DNA from: Affinirhizobium straminoryzae
GTDB taxonomy: Bacteria > Pseudomonadota > Alphaproteobacteria > Rhizobiales > Rhizobiaceae
NCBI RefSeq assembly: GCF_007004135.1
Contig: NZ_VJMG01000005.1
Coordinates: forward strand, 1-64,000
Direction of reading: 5' to 3'
Length of the DNA stretch: 64,000 nt
In this document: positions 29,339 through 38,193 of the stretch, piece by piece
Layout of the letters: every line of letters begins with the position of its first letter
Position numbering within the stretch: the first letter of the stretch is position 1
Notes under the pieces: generated by a model
Told to the model about the DNA's origin: nothing
Databases searched by the model: none
Seen by the model: the letters and a program-made list of their open reading frames with translations, nothing else
Position numbers and translations under genes: made by a program

Positions 29339-29376
29339 GGTATAGTTTTTTACTCCAAAGGTATAGGTTTTGGAGT
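29339..29376. promoter_or_regulatory. Direct repeat plus dyad ahead of the LuxR/MalT-like gene
   Basis: GGTATAG occurs at 29339-29345 and again at 29360-29366, exactly 21 bp (two helical turns) apart, within nearly identical 12-mers. Interleaved is a perfect inverted repeat ACTCCAAA (29352-29359) / TTTGGAGT (29369-29376). The right arm contains the GGAG ribosome-binding site of the regulator gene, so the dyad could be an operator or, in RNA, a hairpin that hides translation initiation. It lies between divergent genes, so it may control the nine-gene operon too. Confidence 0.5.
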
Positions 29377-29380
29377 TCGG

Positions 29381-31762
29381 ATGCCCTATCCCCTTACCAT
29401 GGACATGCTTCTCGACAGGCCCCGCCTTCGCCGTCTGATGACAGACGGCAATCACCGCGTCCTCCTTCTCCAGGCAGGGGCAGGCGCGGGAAAAAGCGTA
29501 CTGCTGCGGCAGATGGCAGAGGATGCCGGGGCACGCGTCTGCACCGCGCTCCATCCGCAGCAGGCGGATCTCGAAGGCGGCATGCTGTTCTGGGACCTGC
29601 CGCGCAAGGCCCGGTCGCTCAGGCTTTCCGACGCCGTCATCGACAACGCCGAGCGGATCGTCATCGCCTGCCGACCGCAACAGAAGGTCACGGGCCTTGC
29701 CCGCGCCAAGCTGCATGGTGGCTGCCGTGTCCTTCTGGCCGAAGACCTGTCCTTCAACGACGAGGACCTGATCACGCTGCCGCCGCAGACGCAGCGCGCG
29801 GTACTCGAAACCTATGCCGGCTGGCCGGCCTTCCTGCGGCTTGCCCTTGGCGACGGAGAGGATGATGGCAGCCTCGTTGATTACTGCCGGGAAGCGCTGT
29901 TTGACCATCTGACGCCGGGCGACATGGCGGCCCTGTCTTTGTGGCTGAAGGCACCCGACCAGCCGGTGCCGGCGATTGCTGCCACCCTCATGCCACCGCG
30001 TCTCCTTGCGGAACCGGATCGCTACCCAGTGCTGGTCGAGACCCTGCGGCGGGCAAGCGGGGAGAGCCTTGCGGCCTATGTCAGCCCGACCGCCCTCAAA
30101 GATATCGCGTCCACGCTCGAACAGTCCGGACAGGTGCTTGCCGCCATGAACCTGCTGCTGGACCATGGTCTGGAGGCACAGGCCGCCGCCATCCTGGAGC
30201 GGGCGGACGGGCGCGACCTGATCTATCGCAGCAGTCTGGCCGAGTTCCAGGATATCGTCCTGCGCTTCTCGCACGAGAGCGTGGCGGAGAACGAGACGAT
30301 CCTGTTTGCCATCTGCCGGGCGTTGATGAAGCAGGGCGAGTTGCACCGCGTGCGCCATCTTCTGTCGAAACATCTGGGTCTCGACTACCTCGACCCCATG
30401 AAGGTGCTGGTCAAGGGCTCGCGCTTCTCGTTTGCCGCGCGAACCTTCCGCCTCAACCTGATGATTTCCGAGGACCTGACGCCGAATGACGCGATGATCG
30501 AGCGGCTGGCCGAATTCATGGCGGATTATCCGCTGGGCGAGCATGGGAAATGGGCGGCCTATTACAATGCGCTGCTGGAATTCGAGATCCGTCGCCGCAA
30601 TTTTCGCGAGGCCGAGGCCGCCGCCGCGCGGGCGCTGATCTACCTTAAGAAGATGGGGGGCCAGCCGCTGCTCGAATTCTTCATCCATCTGCACCAGACC
30701 GTGCTGCGACTGATGAGCGGCGATGCACTTCTGGCCCGCAAGGCCGCACAGGATGCCCGCGTACGCCTTGAACAGGTGCCGCATCCGGCGGACGCTGAGT
30801 TTCGCATGCTGCGCCTGGCGGAGGCCTGCCTCGATTACGAAGTGGGCCGCCAGCGGGCCCTGCTGCAATTCGTGCAAAACGAGTTTGAGGAGTTCGCCGC
30901 CGCCGAAATCTGGCCGAGCCTGATGCAGTTCGCCCTGCATTATGCCGCGCAGGCGCTGATCGACCATTTTCCGATGGGCGTGCGGCCGGGCTTTCTCGAC
31001 GGGCTGTGGATCCACCTGTCGGATGGCCTGCAGTTCCATGCGATGATGGAGATCCGCACGGCGATCGCCTACCAGAATGCCGGGCGCTGGCGCGAGGCGG
31101 CGGCCACCCTGTCCGCCATCCGCATGCCGATGGGCAAGCACTGGATCGACAGCGCGGTGGAGGACCTCACGCGCTTCAGCCGTCGTGACGAGATCGCCTA
31201 TGTGATGGCCTGGTTTCGCGAGGCGGTCCATCTGTGGACGCCCCGCCCCTATCTCGCCCGGCAGCTGGAGGCGCTGATCGCCAATCCGAAGGTGACCCAT
31301 CGCGAGCGCGTGGCGCTGGAGATCTGGCTGGGCTACACAGCCCACCAGCGCCGCGAGACGGCCGCCGCCCGCAGTCACCTGCTGTCGGCGCTCGAAAGTG
31401 CCCACCGGCTCGGTTGCCACGGCGTTCTGTCCGAAGAGCGCCTGTTTCTCTCGCCGCTTCTGGAAAGCCGCACGCTCCGCGCCTTCGTGGAAACCTCCGT
31501 CGGCGTGCGCAGCGCGCTTGCGATCTTCACGTCCTCGCTCAACTCGCCGCATGCCCGCGCGCTGAAGGGCGGACTATCGCAGCGTGAAGCCCAGATGCTG
31601 CAGCTGGCAGCCGGCGGCCTCTCCAACAAACGCATCGCCGCAACGCTCAACATTTCCGAGGTCACCGTGAAATACCACCTCGGCAATCTGTACCGGAAAC
31701 TCGGCTGCAACCGTCGCGCCGAAGCGCTGCGCGCCGCAATGGCGCTCGGCTGGATCAGCTGA
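29381..31762 (+). CDS. MalT-like LuxR-family regulator (STAND ATPase)
   Basis: 793 residues: an N-terminal P-loop domain (AGAGAGKS at 32-39), a long helical, TPR-like middle and a C-terminal LuxR-type HTH (about 732-790: LSQREAQMLQLAAGG, SNKRIAATLNIS, VTVKYHLGNLYRKL). Large LuxR proteins of this kind are ATP- and ligand-dependent activators such as MalT. The region between P-loop and the next conserved strand (RIVIACRP, 92-99) is only about 50 residues, so the ATPase core looks shortened and no classical Walker B is evident. ATG at 29381 follows TTGGAG. Divergent from the importer/hydantoinase operon and its likely activator. Confidence 0.85.
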   Translation: MPYPLTMDMLLDRPRLRRLMTDGNHRVLLLQAGAGAGKSVLLRQMAEDAGARVCTALHPQQADLEGGMLFWDLPRKARSLRLSDAVIDNAERIVIACRPQQKVTGLARAKLHGGCRVLLAEDLSFNDEDLITLPPQTQRAVLETYAGWPAFLRLALGDGEDDGSLVDYCREALFDHLTPGDMAALSLWLKAPDQPVPAIAATLMPPRLLAEPDRYPVLVETLRRASGESLAAYVSPTALKDIASTLEQSGQVLAAMNLLLDHGLEAQAAAILERADGRDLIYRSSLAEFQDIVLRFSHESVAENETILFAICRALMKQGELHRVRHLLSKHLGLDYLDPMKVLVKGSRFSFAARTFRLNLMISEDLTPNDAMIERLAEFMADYPLGEHGKWAAYYNALLEFEIRRRNFREAEAAAARALIYLKKMGGQPLLEFFIHLHQTVLRLMSGDALLARKAAQDARVRLEQVPHPADAEFRMLRLAEACLDYEVGRQRALLQFVQNEFEEFAAAEIWPSLMQFALHYAAQALIDHFPMGVRPGFLDGLWIHLSDGLQFHAMMEIRTAIAYQNAGRWREAAATLSAIRMPMGKHWIDSAVEDLTRFSRRDEIAYVMAWFREAVHLWTPRPYLARQLEALIANPKVTHRERVALEIWLGYTAHQRRETAAARSHLLSALESAHRLGCHGVLSEERLFLSPLLESRTLRAFVETSVGVRSALAIFTSSLNSPHARALKGGLSQREAQMLQLAAGGLSNKRIAATLNISEVTVKYHLGNLYRKLGCNRRAEALRAAMALGWIS

Positions 31763-31805
31763 TGATCGCCGGGCTTCCGCTCCCTTCGCCCTGTGGGAAC
31801 ATGTT

Positions 31806-31827
31806 GCCCGTTCCCGCGTTGACGGGC
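31806..31827 (+). terminator. Stem-loop after the LuxR gene, possible terminator
   Basis: GCCCGT (31806-31811) pairs with ACGGGC (31822-31827) over a 10-nt loop, followed by GTTTGT, 44 nt after the regulator stop. The stem is short and the T-run poor, so termination is plausible but weak. Confidence 0.3.
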
Positions 31828-31900
31828 GTTTGTCATGCGACGTTTCGCGAACAGCGAGGGGGCGCAGAGGGGCAAGCGGGCTGGACAACGAGGGAGCAGG

Positions 31901-32698
31901 ATGAGGGGACGGGTGGCGATAGCGGTTGCAATGCTCCTCGGCGGGAGCGTCGGTGCACGGGCCGAAGTGGGCGATATCTGGGTCTGGAGCACGCTTGTTC
32001 CCTCGATCGCGCGCACCGATACGCTCGGCCTGCTGCTGCAGGACCGGCTGAACCAGGAAGCGGAAGCGCGCAACCGCGCCGGCGGTAGCCAGCCCGGTGC
32101 AGGCACCCCGAATGCAGATGACGGGGACCTGCCGCCGGTACGGGAGGTGACACCGGCCGATCTTGCCGCGCTCCGCTACACACCCTCGCCGGCCCGCCGC
32201 AGCGCCAATCTCGCCCGTTTCATTGAAAGGACGCGGGCCGCCGACCCGGCCGGCGCGGCAGACCTGCAGCGCCTGTTTGCCGATGGCGACATCATTTCCA
32301 GGATCGACGCACTGATCCGCCCGCAAGGTCTGCGCATCGACAATCTTGCCGATGCCTATACGCTCTGGCTCTTGACGGTCTGGCAGGCGGCACACGGACG
32401 AAACGACACGCCCGAAAGCGCGACGCTCCTGGCCGTGCGCGCGCAGATGGTGCTGGCGCTGCGCAATGCCGGCGGCATGACCCGGGCCTCGAGCGCCGAT
32501 AAGCAGGAACTCGCCGAGGCGCTGCTGGTGCAGGCCATGCTGATCGATGGCGCCGTGGAACAGGCGAAGGGCACCCCGGCCCGCCTTGAACAGGTCCGCG
32601 CTGCCGCCCGCAAGAATGCAGGCAGCCTCGGCATCGATGTGGACAGGTTCGATCTCACGCCGCAGGGTTTTGCCGCGGCGGATCAGGCCAGGCGGTAA
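31901..32698 (+). CDS. Exported protein of unknown function (DUF6683-like)
   Basis: 265 residues beginning with a clear signal peptide (MRGRVAIAVAM, hydrophobic run, ARA|E near residue 21). The mature part has a low-complexity Gly/Pro segment near 55-75, then a helical domain containing LRYTPSPARRSANLARFI and a segment (IDNLADAYTLWLL) that resembles the DUF6683 family as I recall it. No catalytic motif or transmembrane helix after the signal. AGGGAG lies just before ATG 31901. It stands between the LuxR gene and the RND operon, 447 bp from the latter, so it is probably a single-gene unit. Function not recognised. Confidence 0.65.
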   Translation: MRGRVAIAVAMLLGGSVGARAEVGDIWVWSTLVPSIARTDTLGLLLQDRLNQEAEARNRAGGSQPGAGTPNADDGDLPPVREVTPADLAALRYTPSPARRSANLARFIERTRAADPAGAADLQRLFADGDIISRIDALIRPQGLRIDNLADAYTLWLLTVWQAAHGRNDTPESATLLAVRAQMVLALRNAGGMTRASSADKQELAEALLVQAMLIDGAVEQAKGTPARLEQVRAAARKNAGSLGIDVDRFDLTPQGFAAADQARR

Positions 32699-33145
32699 GC
32701 GACTCCGAGCGAAACATCGCCGAGCGACGGTAGCCGGCCCGTAAGCCGCGGGCGGCTGAACAGCCTGCGCCCGCGCCGCCACTCCGTTTGCCCGCCGGCC
32801 CTCTTTGCCTCCGGGCGGGTGAGCTGTCTGGCTGCAACCGCAGGCGCCACCCCCATTCGCCTCCCAGCCTTGGAAAACGGCGATGTCGTCATTGAAATGA
32901 GCGTCACGGCGTCCAAACCGCCGCAGCGGCCTGCGTCTCCACCAAATCTCCACACAATCTCGGCGCGACATTCACGGGCCCATGAGAACGGGATCGCCAG
33001 GGAAAGCGTTTCCGGTGAAGACGGATTGCCCGAACGAATTTGCCGGAAGCGCTCTCCCTGCCTTCATGCAGTGCCGAAGGCGACACCCGGGGCGATGACC
33101 CGGAGGATCGCCGGAACTGCTCATTCGGCAACCCGGAAAGTTCAG
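32699..33145. other. Non-coding region upstream of the RND operon
   Basis: 447 bp without a convincing gene. A frame continuous with the adaptor gene is open back to 32819 but reads as Arg/Pro/Ser-rich low-quality sequence without a ribosome-binding site. Small dyads occur at 33061-33080 (CCTTC/GAAGG) and 33087-33103 (CCGGG/CCCGG). The promoter of the efflux operon must lie here; I see no convincing -35/-10 pair. Confidence 0.5.
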
Positions 33146-34336
33146 ATGTCATCCTCCCGCCTTTTCCTTCTCGCCCTGTTCGGCACGGCCGTGACGGCAG
33201 CCGTCCTGCTGGTCCGTTTCGATGGTTCGGCGGACGAGGCAGCGTCATCCGCGCGCCTTCAGCCGGTGCAGGTCGTCGTGCAGACGCTCGTTCCCGAAAC
33301 CGTGATCCTCTCCGACGAGTTGACCGGCCGCGTGGCGGCGGAGCGGCGGGTGGAGATCCGGCCTCAGGTCGGCGGCGTGATCACGCAGCGCCTGGTCCGC
33401 GAGGGCATGGCTGTCACACGCGGACAGGTTCTGTTCGAGATCGACACCGCCATCCTCAAGGCGGAGCTTGCCACAGCGGAAGCCGGGCTGCAGCGGGCCG
33501 TTTCGGCGGAAGCGCATGCAAGCCGTGCCGCCGAACGGGCCGCGGCGCTTCTCTCGGGCAATGCCACGAGCCTCGAGAAGAGCGAAAGCGCCCGCAACGA
33601 TCTCTTGACCGCCCGCGCCAACCTCGCCGAGGCAAAGGCGGTGGTGGAGCGCCGCCGGCTGGATCTTGCCTTTGCTACCATACGCGCGCCCATCAGCGGC
33701 TATGTCGGCGCAACGCTCGCCGACGAGGGGGCGCTTGCCAACCCGCAATCGGATCGTCCACTTGCCGTGCTGCAGGCGGTCGATCGGGTCTATGTGGATC
33801 TGCGCCTTCCCGCCGGCCAGCTGGAGGCGCTGGCAGAGGCCGATGCAACCGGACTCGGGCCCGTCACCATCGCCGTCGGAAAAGAGGGGGCCCGCCCCCT
33901 CAAGGCCGGGACGTTGCGGTTTGCGGATGTCGTCGTCGATCCCGGCACCGGCAGCGCCCCGGTGCGTGTCGCAGTGGACAATCCTGATCTGTCGCTGCTG
34001 CCCGGCATGTATGTGCGGGCGCGCGTCCCGCGGGCACGACTGGAGAAGGCGCTTCTGGTGCCGGCCGATGCCGTGCTGCGCGCCGGTACCCGGCCGGAGA
34101 TCGTGGTGGTGGCAAGCGACGGACAGGCGAGCCGCCGCTCCGTCACGCTCGGCGAAACCGTTGGCGAACGGGTCATCGTCACCGACGGGCTTGCAGCGGG
34201 AGAGCGTGTGGTCATTCGCGGCCAGGACCGGGTCCAGGACGGCATCCCCGTCACGCCCCTTGACGCCGACGCCACCACCGCCCCTCAACCGGCATCGAGC
34301 CGCGATGCCACATCGGCCGGCGCCGTACAGCCTTAA
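33146..34336 (+). CDS. RND efflux periplasmic adaptor (MexA/AcrA family)
   Basis: 396-residue membrane-fusion protein. An N-terminal hydrophobic anchor (about 5-24) carries no lipobox Cys. The biotinyl-lipoyl half-motifs RPQVGGVITQRLVREGMAV and ATIRAPISGYVG flank an alpha-hairpin (about 100-160), followed by the beta-barrel and membrane-proximal domains. It links the inner-membrane pump encoded 12 bp downstream with an outer-membrane channel; no channel gene is present here, so a TolC-type protein encoded elsewhere must be used. ATG at 33146 follows GGAAAG. Confidence 0.92.
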   Translation: MSSSRLFLLALFGTAVTAAVLLVRFDGSADEAASSARLQPVQVVVQTLVPETVILSDELTGRVAAERRVEIRPQVGGVITQRLVREGMAVTRGQVLFEIDTAILKAELATAEAGLQRAVSAEAHASRAAERAAALLSGNATSLEKSESARNDLLTARANLAEAKAVVERRRLDLAFATIRAPISGYVGATLADEGALANPQSDRPLAVLQAVDRVYVDLRLPAGQLEALAEADATGLGPVTIAVGKEGARPLKAGTLRFADVVVDPGTGSAPVRVAVDNPDLSLLPGMYVRARVPRARLEKALLVPADAVLRAGTRPEIVVVASDGQASRRSVTLGETVGERVIVTDGLAAGERVVIRGQDRVQDGIPVTPLDADATTAPQPASSRDATSAGAVQP

Positions 34337-34348
34337 AGGTCATTTCCC

Positions 34349-37300
34349 ATGTCAAGGATCTTCATCGAACGCCCGGTTCTTGCCTGGGTGATCGCCATCT
34401 TCATCGCGCTTGCCGGGCTGGTGGCGCTGCCGCAATTGCCGGTGGCGCGCTTTCCCGACATCGCCCCGCCCAGCATCAGCATTTCTGCAAGCTATACCGG
34501 CGCGAGCGCCGAGACCGTGCGCGACAGCGTGGTCGCCCCTGTCGAGAAGGAACTGTCGAGCGTCCGCAACGTGCTCTACTACGACACGACGATGGACGCG
34601 ACCGGCAATGCCAGCGTGACCGTCACCTTCCGGCCGGGCACTGATCCGGAACTGGCGCAGGTGGATGTGCAGAACCGGCTGAAGAATGCCGAACCACGGC
34701 TTCCCGAAGCGGTGCGTCGCGGCGGGCTCAGCGTGGAGGCGGCCGAATCCGGCTTCCTGATGGTCATCACGCTGAAGTCGAAGAGCGGAAAAACCGACGA
34801 ACTGACGCTTGGCGACTATATGGTGCGCAATCTCGGCGAGGAGCTGAAGCGCCTGCCGGGCGTCGGCCGCGTGCAGCAGTTCGGCGCGGAACGAGCCATG
34901 CGGATCTGGGTCGATCCGGCAAAGCTTGCCGCTCATGGGCTTGGCATGTCCGATGTCACCGAGGCGATCGCGCGCGAAAACGTCCAGATCGCCCCCGGTC
35001 GGGTGGGCGACGAACCGACCGTGCCGGGCACGCGGCTTTCCACACCGCTGACGGTGCAGGGACAGCTGACGACGCCGGAGGCCTTCGCGGGCATTGCGCT
35101 GCTCAGCCGCGCCGATGGCAGCCGCCTGCTGCTCTCGGATGTGGCACGCGTCGAGCTTGGCGCCCAGTCGCTCGCCTTCAGCGTCAGCAGCAATGGACGG
35201 CCGGCCGCCGCTGCCGCCATCCAGATGACGCCGGGCGCCAATGCGGTGCTGACTTCCAATGCCATCGAGCAGCGCCTTGCCGAGCTTGAGGCGACCATGC
35301 CCGCCGACATGCAGGCCTCGATTTCCTACAACACGGCCCCCTTCGTCAAAGTCTCCATCGCCAAGGTGGTGCAGACGCTCGCGGAAGCCATGGTGCTGGT
35401 CTTCCTGGTGATGCTGCTCTTCCTGCAGAACATCCGCTACACGCTGATCCCGGCCATCGTCGCGCCGATCGCCCTGCTCGGCACCTTCGCGGTGATGCTG
35501 GCGGCGGGCTATTCCATCAACGTGCTCACCATGTTCGGCATGGTTCTGGCGATCGGCATCATCGTCGATGATGCCATCGTGGTGGTGGAGAATGTCGAAC
35601 GCATCATGCGCCAGCAGGGTCTATCGCCAAAGGCGGCCACCCGGCAGGCCATGCAGGAGATTTCCGGCGCGATCATCGGCATCACCCTGGTGCTGGCGGC
35701 GGTCTTCCTGCCGATCGGTTTTGCCGCCGGCTCGGTTGGCGCCATCTATCGGCAGTTCACCCTGTCGATGTCGGTCTCCATCCTGCTATCGGCCTTCCTG
35801 GCGCTGACGCTGACGCCGGCACTCTGCGCCACGCTGCTGAAGCCCCATGCATCACATGCCCCCGAAGGTCTTCCGGGGAGCCTGTTCGGCCGTTTCAACC
35901 GCGGCTTCGAGCGGTTGACCGCCCGCTATACCGGCTGGGTGGGCGCACTGCTCAGGCGCGGCGGGCGCATGGCGGTGATCTATCTCGCGCTCGTCGCCGT
36001 CACGGGCCTCGGTTACGGGATGATCCCCTCTTCCTTCGTGCCGGAGGAGGACCAGGGCAGCTTCATGGCGATGTTCGAACTGCCGGCGGGCGCCACGGCG
36101 GAGCGCACGCGTGCGGTGGTTGCCACCTATCAGGCCCATGTCGAAACCCGGCCCGACATCATCGAAAATACCGTGATCTATGGCTTTGGCATGTCCGGTT
36201 CCGGCCCCAATGCCGCGCAGGCCTTTACCAGCATGCGGCCGTGGGGCGCCCGCAGCACAGGCGCCGACGAGGAGGTTGCCCGGGCGCAGGCCGCCGTTTC
36301 CGGCATCGCCGAGGGCACGGCGCTCATCCTGAAGCCGCCGGCGATCGAATCGCTCGGCAGCACCTCCGGCTTTTCGCTGCGGCTGCAGGACAGAGCGGGC
36401 CGCGGACTTGCAGCGCTGAAAGCCGCCGAACGGCAGCTGATCGCGCTGGCCGCCGCAAGCCCGCGCCTCACCGACGTGCGCAGCGACAGCCTGCCGGATG
36501 GAGAAAGCCTTGCCCTGTCCATCGACCGCCGCAAGGCGCAGGCGCTCGGTGTCGCCTTCCCCGCCATCAATGCCACGCTGTCGACGGCGATCGGCTCGAC
36601 CTATGTCAACGATTTCCCGAATGCGGGCCGTCTGCAGCAGGTGATCGTGCAGGCAGATGCGCCGGCTCGCATGCGCATCGAGGACGTGCTGAAGCTGGAG
36701 GTGCGCAACGACGCCGGCGGCATGGTGCCGCTCTCCGAACTCGTCCAGCCGACCTGGGACGCAGCCCCCCTGCAGCTGTCGCGCTACAACGGCTATCCGG
36801 CCGCCCGCCTCTCCGGCGCGGCGGCGCCCGGTATCGCAAGCGGCGCGGCCATGACGGAGATGGAACAGCTGGCGAAACAGCTGCCGCCGGGCTTTGCGCT
36901 CGAATGGACAGGCCAGTCGTTGCAGGAAAAGCAGTCGGCCTCGCAGGCGCCCCTGCTGCTGGCAGCCTCCATGCTGGTGGTGTTCCTGGTGCTGGCCGCA
37001 CTTTACGAAAGCTGGTCGATCCCGCTGGCGGTGATGCTCATCGTGCCGCTTGGCGTCCTTGGCGCCGTCACCGCCGTGCTCATGCGCGGGCTGGACAATG
37101 ACGTCTTCTTCAAGGTCGGCCTCGTCACGATCATCGGACTTGCCGCGAAGAATGCCATCCTGCTCGTCGAATATGCGCGCCACCTGCAACAGGGCGGGAT
37201 GGGCCTTCACCGCGCGGTGCTGACGGCTGCGCGGCTTAGGCTGCGACCGATCCTGATGACCTCGCTCGCCTTCCTTCTCGGCGTCGTGCCACTGATGATT

Positions 37301-37480
37301 GCCCGCGGTGCAGGCGCCGAAATCCAGAATGCCATCGGCACCGGCGTGTTCGGCGGCATGTTGACCGCAACGGCGCTGGCTGTTTTCTTCGTGCCGGTCC
37401 TGTATGTGGCAATCAGCCACCTGACCGGATCGGGCACCCGACCCCGCCAGCCGCAAGGGCATGCAGCCACGAGAGAGTGA
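34349..37480 (+). CDS. RND multidrug efflux pump (HAE1, AcrB/MexB family)
   Basis: 1043 residues, normal length, with twelve helices and two large periplasmic loops. The start FIERPVLAWVIAIFIALAG is a family hallmark. The proton-relay residues are present: the Asp pair in IIVDDAIVVVENVERI (helix 4) and the Lys in LAAKNAILLVEYAR (helix 10). The substrate range is probably hydrophobic drugs or plant-derived compounds. It is the second gene of the operon; its stop overlaps the possible GTG start of the response-regulator gene, so pump and regulators share one transcript. Confidence 0.95.
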   Translation: MSRIFIERPVLAWVIAIFIALAGLVALPQLPVARFPDIAPPSISISASYTGASAETVRDSVVAPVEKELSSVRNVLYYDTTMDATGNASVTVTFRPGTDPELAQVDVQNRLKNAEPRLPEAVRRGGLSVEAAESGFLMVITLKSKSGKTDELTLGDYMVRNLGEELKRLPGVGRVQQFGAERAMRIWVDPAKLAAHGLGMSDVTEAIARENVQIAPGRVGDEPTVPGTRLSTPLTVQGQLTTPEAFAGIALLSRADGSRLLLSDVARVELGAQSLAFSVSSNGRPAAAAAIQMTPGANAVLTSNAIEQRLAELEATMPADMQASISYNTAPFVKVSIAKVVQTLAEAMVLVFLVMLLFLQNIRYTLIPAIVAPIALLGTFAVMLAAGYSINVLTMFGMVLAIGIIVDDAIVVVENVERIMRQQGLSPKAATRQAMQEISGAIIGITLVLAAVFLPIGFAAGSVGAIYRQFTLSMSVSILLSAFLALTLTPALCATLLKPHASHAPEGLPGSLFGRFNRGFERLTARYTGWVGALLRRGGRMAVIYLALVAVTGLGYGMIPSSFVPEEDQGSFMAMFELPAGATAERTRAVVATYQAHVETRPDIIENTVIYGFGMSGSGPNAAQAFTSMRPWGARSTGADEEVARAQAAVSGIAEGTALILKPPAIESLGSTSGFSLRLQDRAGRGLAALKAAERQLIALAAASPRLTDVRSDSLPDGESLALSIDRRKAQALGVAFPAINATLSTAIGSTYVNDFPNAGRLQQVIVQADAPARMRIEDVLKLEVRNDAGGMVPLSELVQPTWDAAPLQLSRYNGYPAARLSGAAAPGIASGAAMTEMEQLAKQLPPGFALEWTGQSLQEKQSASQAPLLLAASMLVVFLVLAALYESWSIPLAVMLIVPLGVLGAVTAVLMRGLDNDVFFKVGLVTIIGLAAKNAILLVEYARHLQQGGMGLHRAVLTAARLRLRPILMTSLAFLLGVVPLMIARGAGAEIQNAIGTGVFGGMLTATALAVFFVPVLYVAISHLTGSGTRPRQPQGHAATRE

Positions 37481-37482
37481 CG

Positions 37483-38193
37483 ATGAACAATGCCCTGATC
37501 CTCATCATCGAAGACGAGCCGGAAATTGCCGAGATCATCGAGACCTATTTCGCGCGCGAGGGGTTCCGCACGATCAGCGCCGGCAATGGTACGCTCGGCC
37601 TTGCCCACCACCAGCGACTGCGGCCGGATCTCGTGGTGCTCGACATCAAGCTGCCCGGCCAGGACGGCTACGAGGTGCTGGCGGCCATCCGCCGGCGTGG
37701 CGACACACCGGTGATCATGGTCACCGCACTGGCCGAGGATCTGGACAAGCTGCAGGCGCTACGGATCGGCGCGGACGATTATGTGGTGAAGCCCTTCAAC
37801 CCGCTGGAGGTCGTCGCCCGCGCGAAGGCCGTGCTGCGCCGCACACTCGGCAAGGGCTCCGGCGAGCGCACCGGCCACCTGCTCAGGATCGGGCCGCTGA
37901 CGGTCGATCGCGAGGCACATCGCGCCACCATCGACATCGGCAACGGCCCCGTGGCGCTCGATCTGACGCGCACGGAATTCCGCATTCTCGCGCACATGGC
38001 CGCCTCGCCCGCCCGCGCCTTCGAGCGCTCGGAACTGGTGGATGCCTGCCTGCCGGAAAGCGAGGCGCTGGATCGCACTGTCGACAGCCATGTCAGCAAT
38101 CTGCGCCGCAAGCTTGCGGCGGCTGGCGCCGATGGCCTTCTGAGCGGCGTGCGCGGCGTCGGCTACCGGCTGGATGCTCCCGATGCGCGATAA
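37483..38193 (+). CDS. OmpR-family response regulator (BaeR-like)
   Basis: 236 residues. Receiver domain with the acidic pocket EDEP near the start, phospho-acceptor Asp in VVLDIKLPG, Thr in MVTAL and Lys in DDYVVKPF; C-terminal winged helix of the OmpR/PhoB type (LTRTEFRIL ... VDSHVSNLRRKL ... RGVGYRL). Starts at ATG 37483 after GAGAGAG, or at GTG 37477 overlapping the pump stop. Cotranscribed with the efflux genes and the kinase, it probably activates the pump operon in response to envelope stress. Confidence 0.93.
   Translation: MNNALILIIEDEPEIAEIIETYFAREGFRTISAGNGTLGLAHHQRLRPDLVVLDIKLPGQDGYEVLAAIRRRGDTPVIMVTALAEDLDKLQALRIGADDYVVKPFNPLEVVARAKAVLRRTLGKGSGERTGHLLRIGPLTVDREAHRATIDIGNGPVALDLTRTEFRILAHMAASPARAFERSELVDACLPESEALDRTVDSHVSNLRRKLAAAGADGLLSGVRGVGYRLDAPDAR

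Noticed and set aside
32819-33145. 109-codon N-terminal extension of the RND adaptor
   Set aside because: No ribosome-binding site; composition unlike adaptors; it would bury the membrane anchor that begins at ATG 33146.
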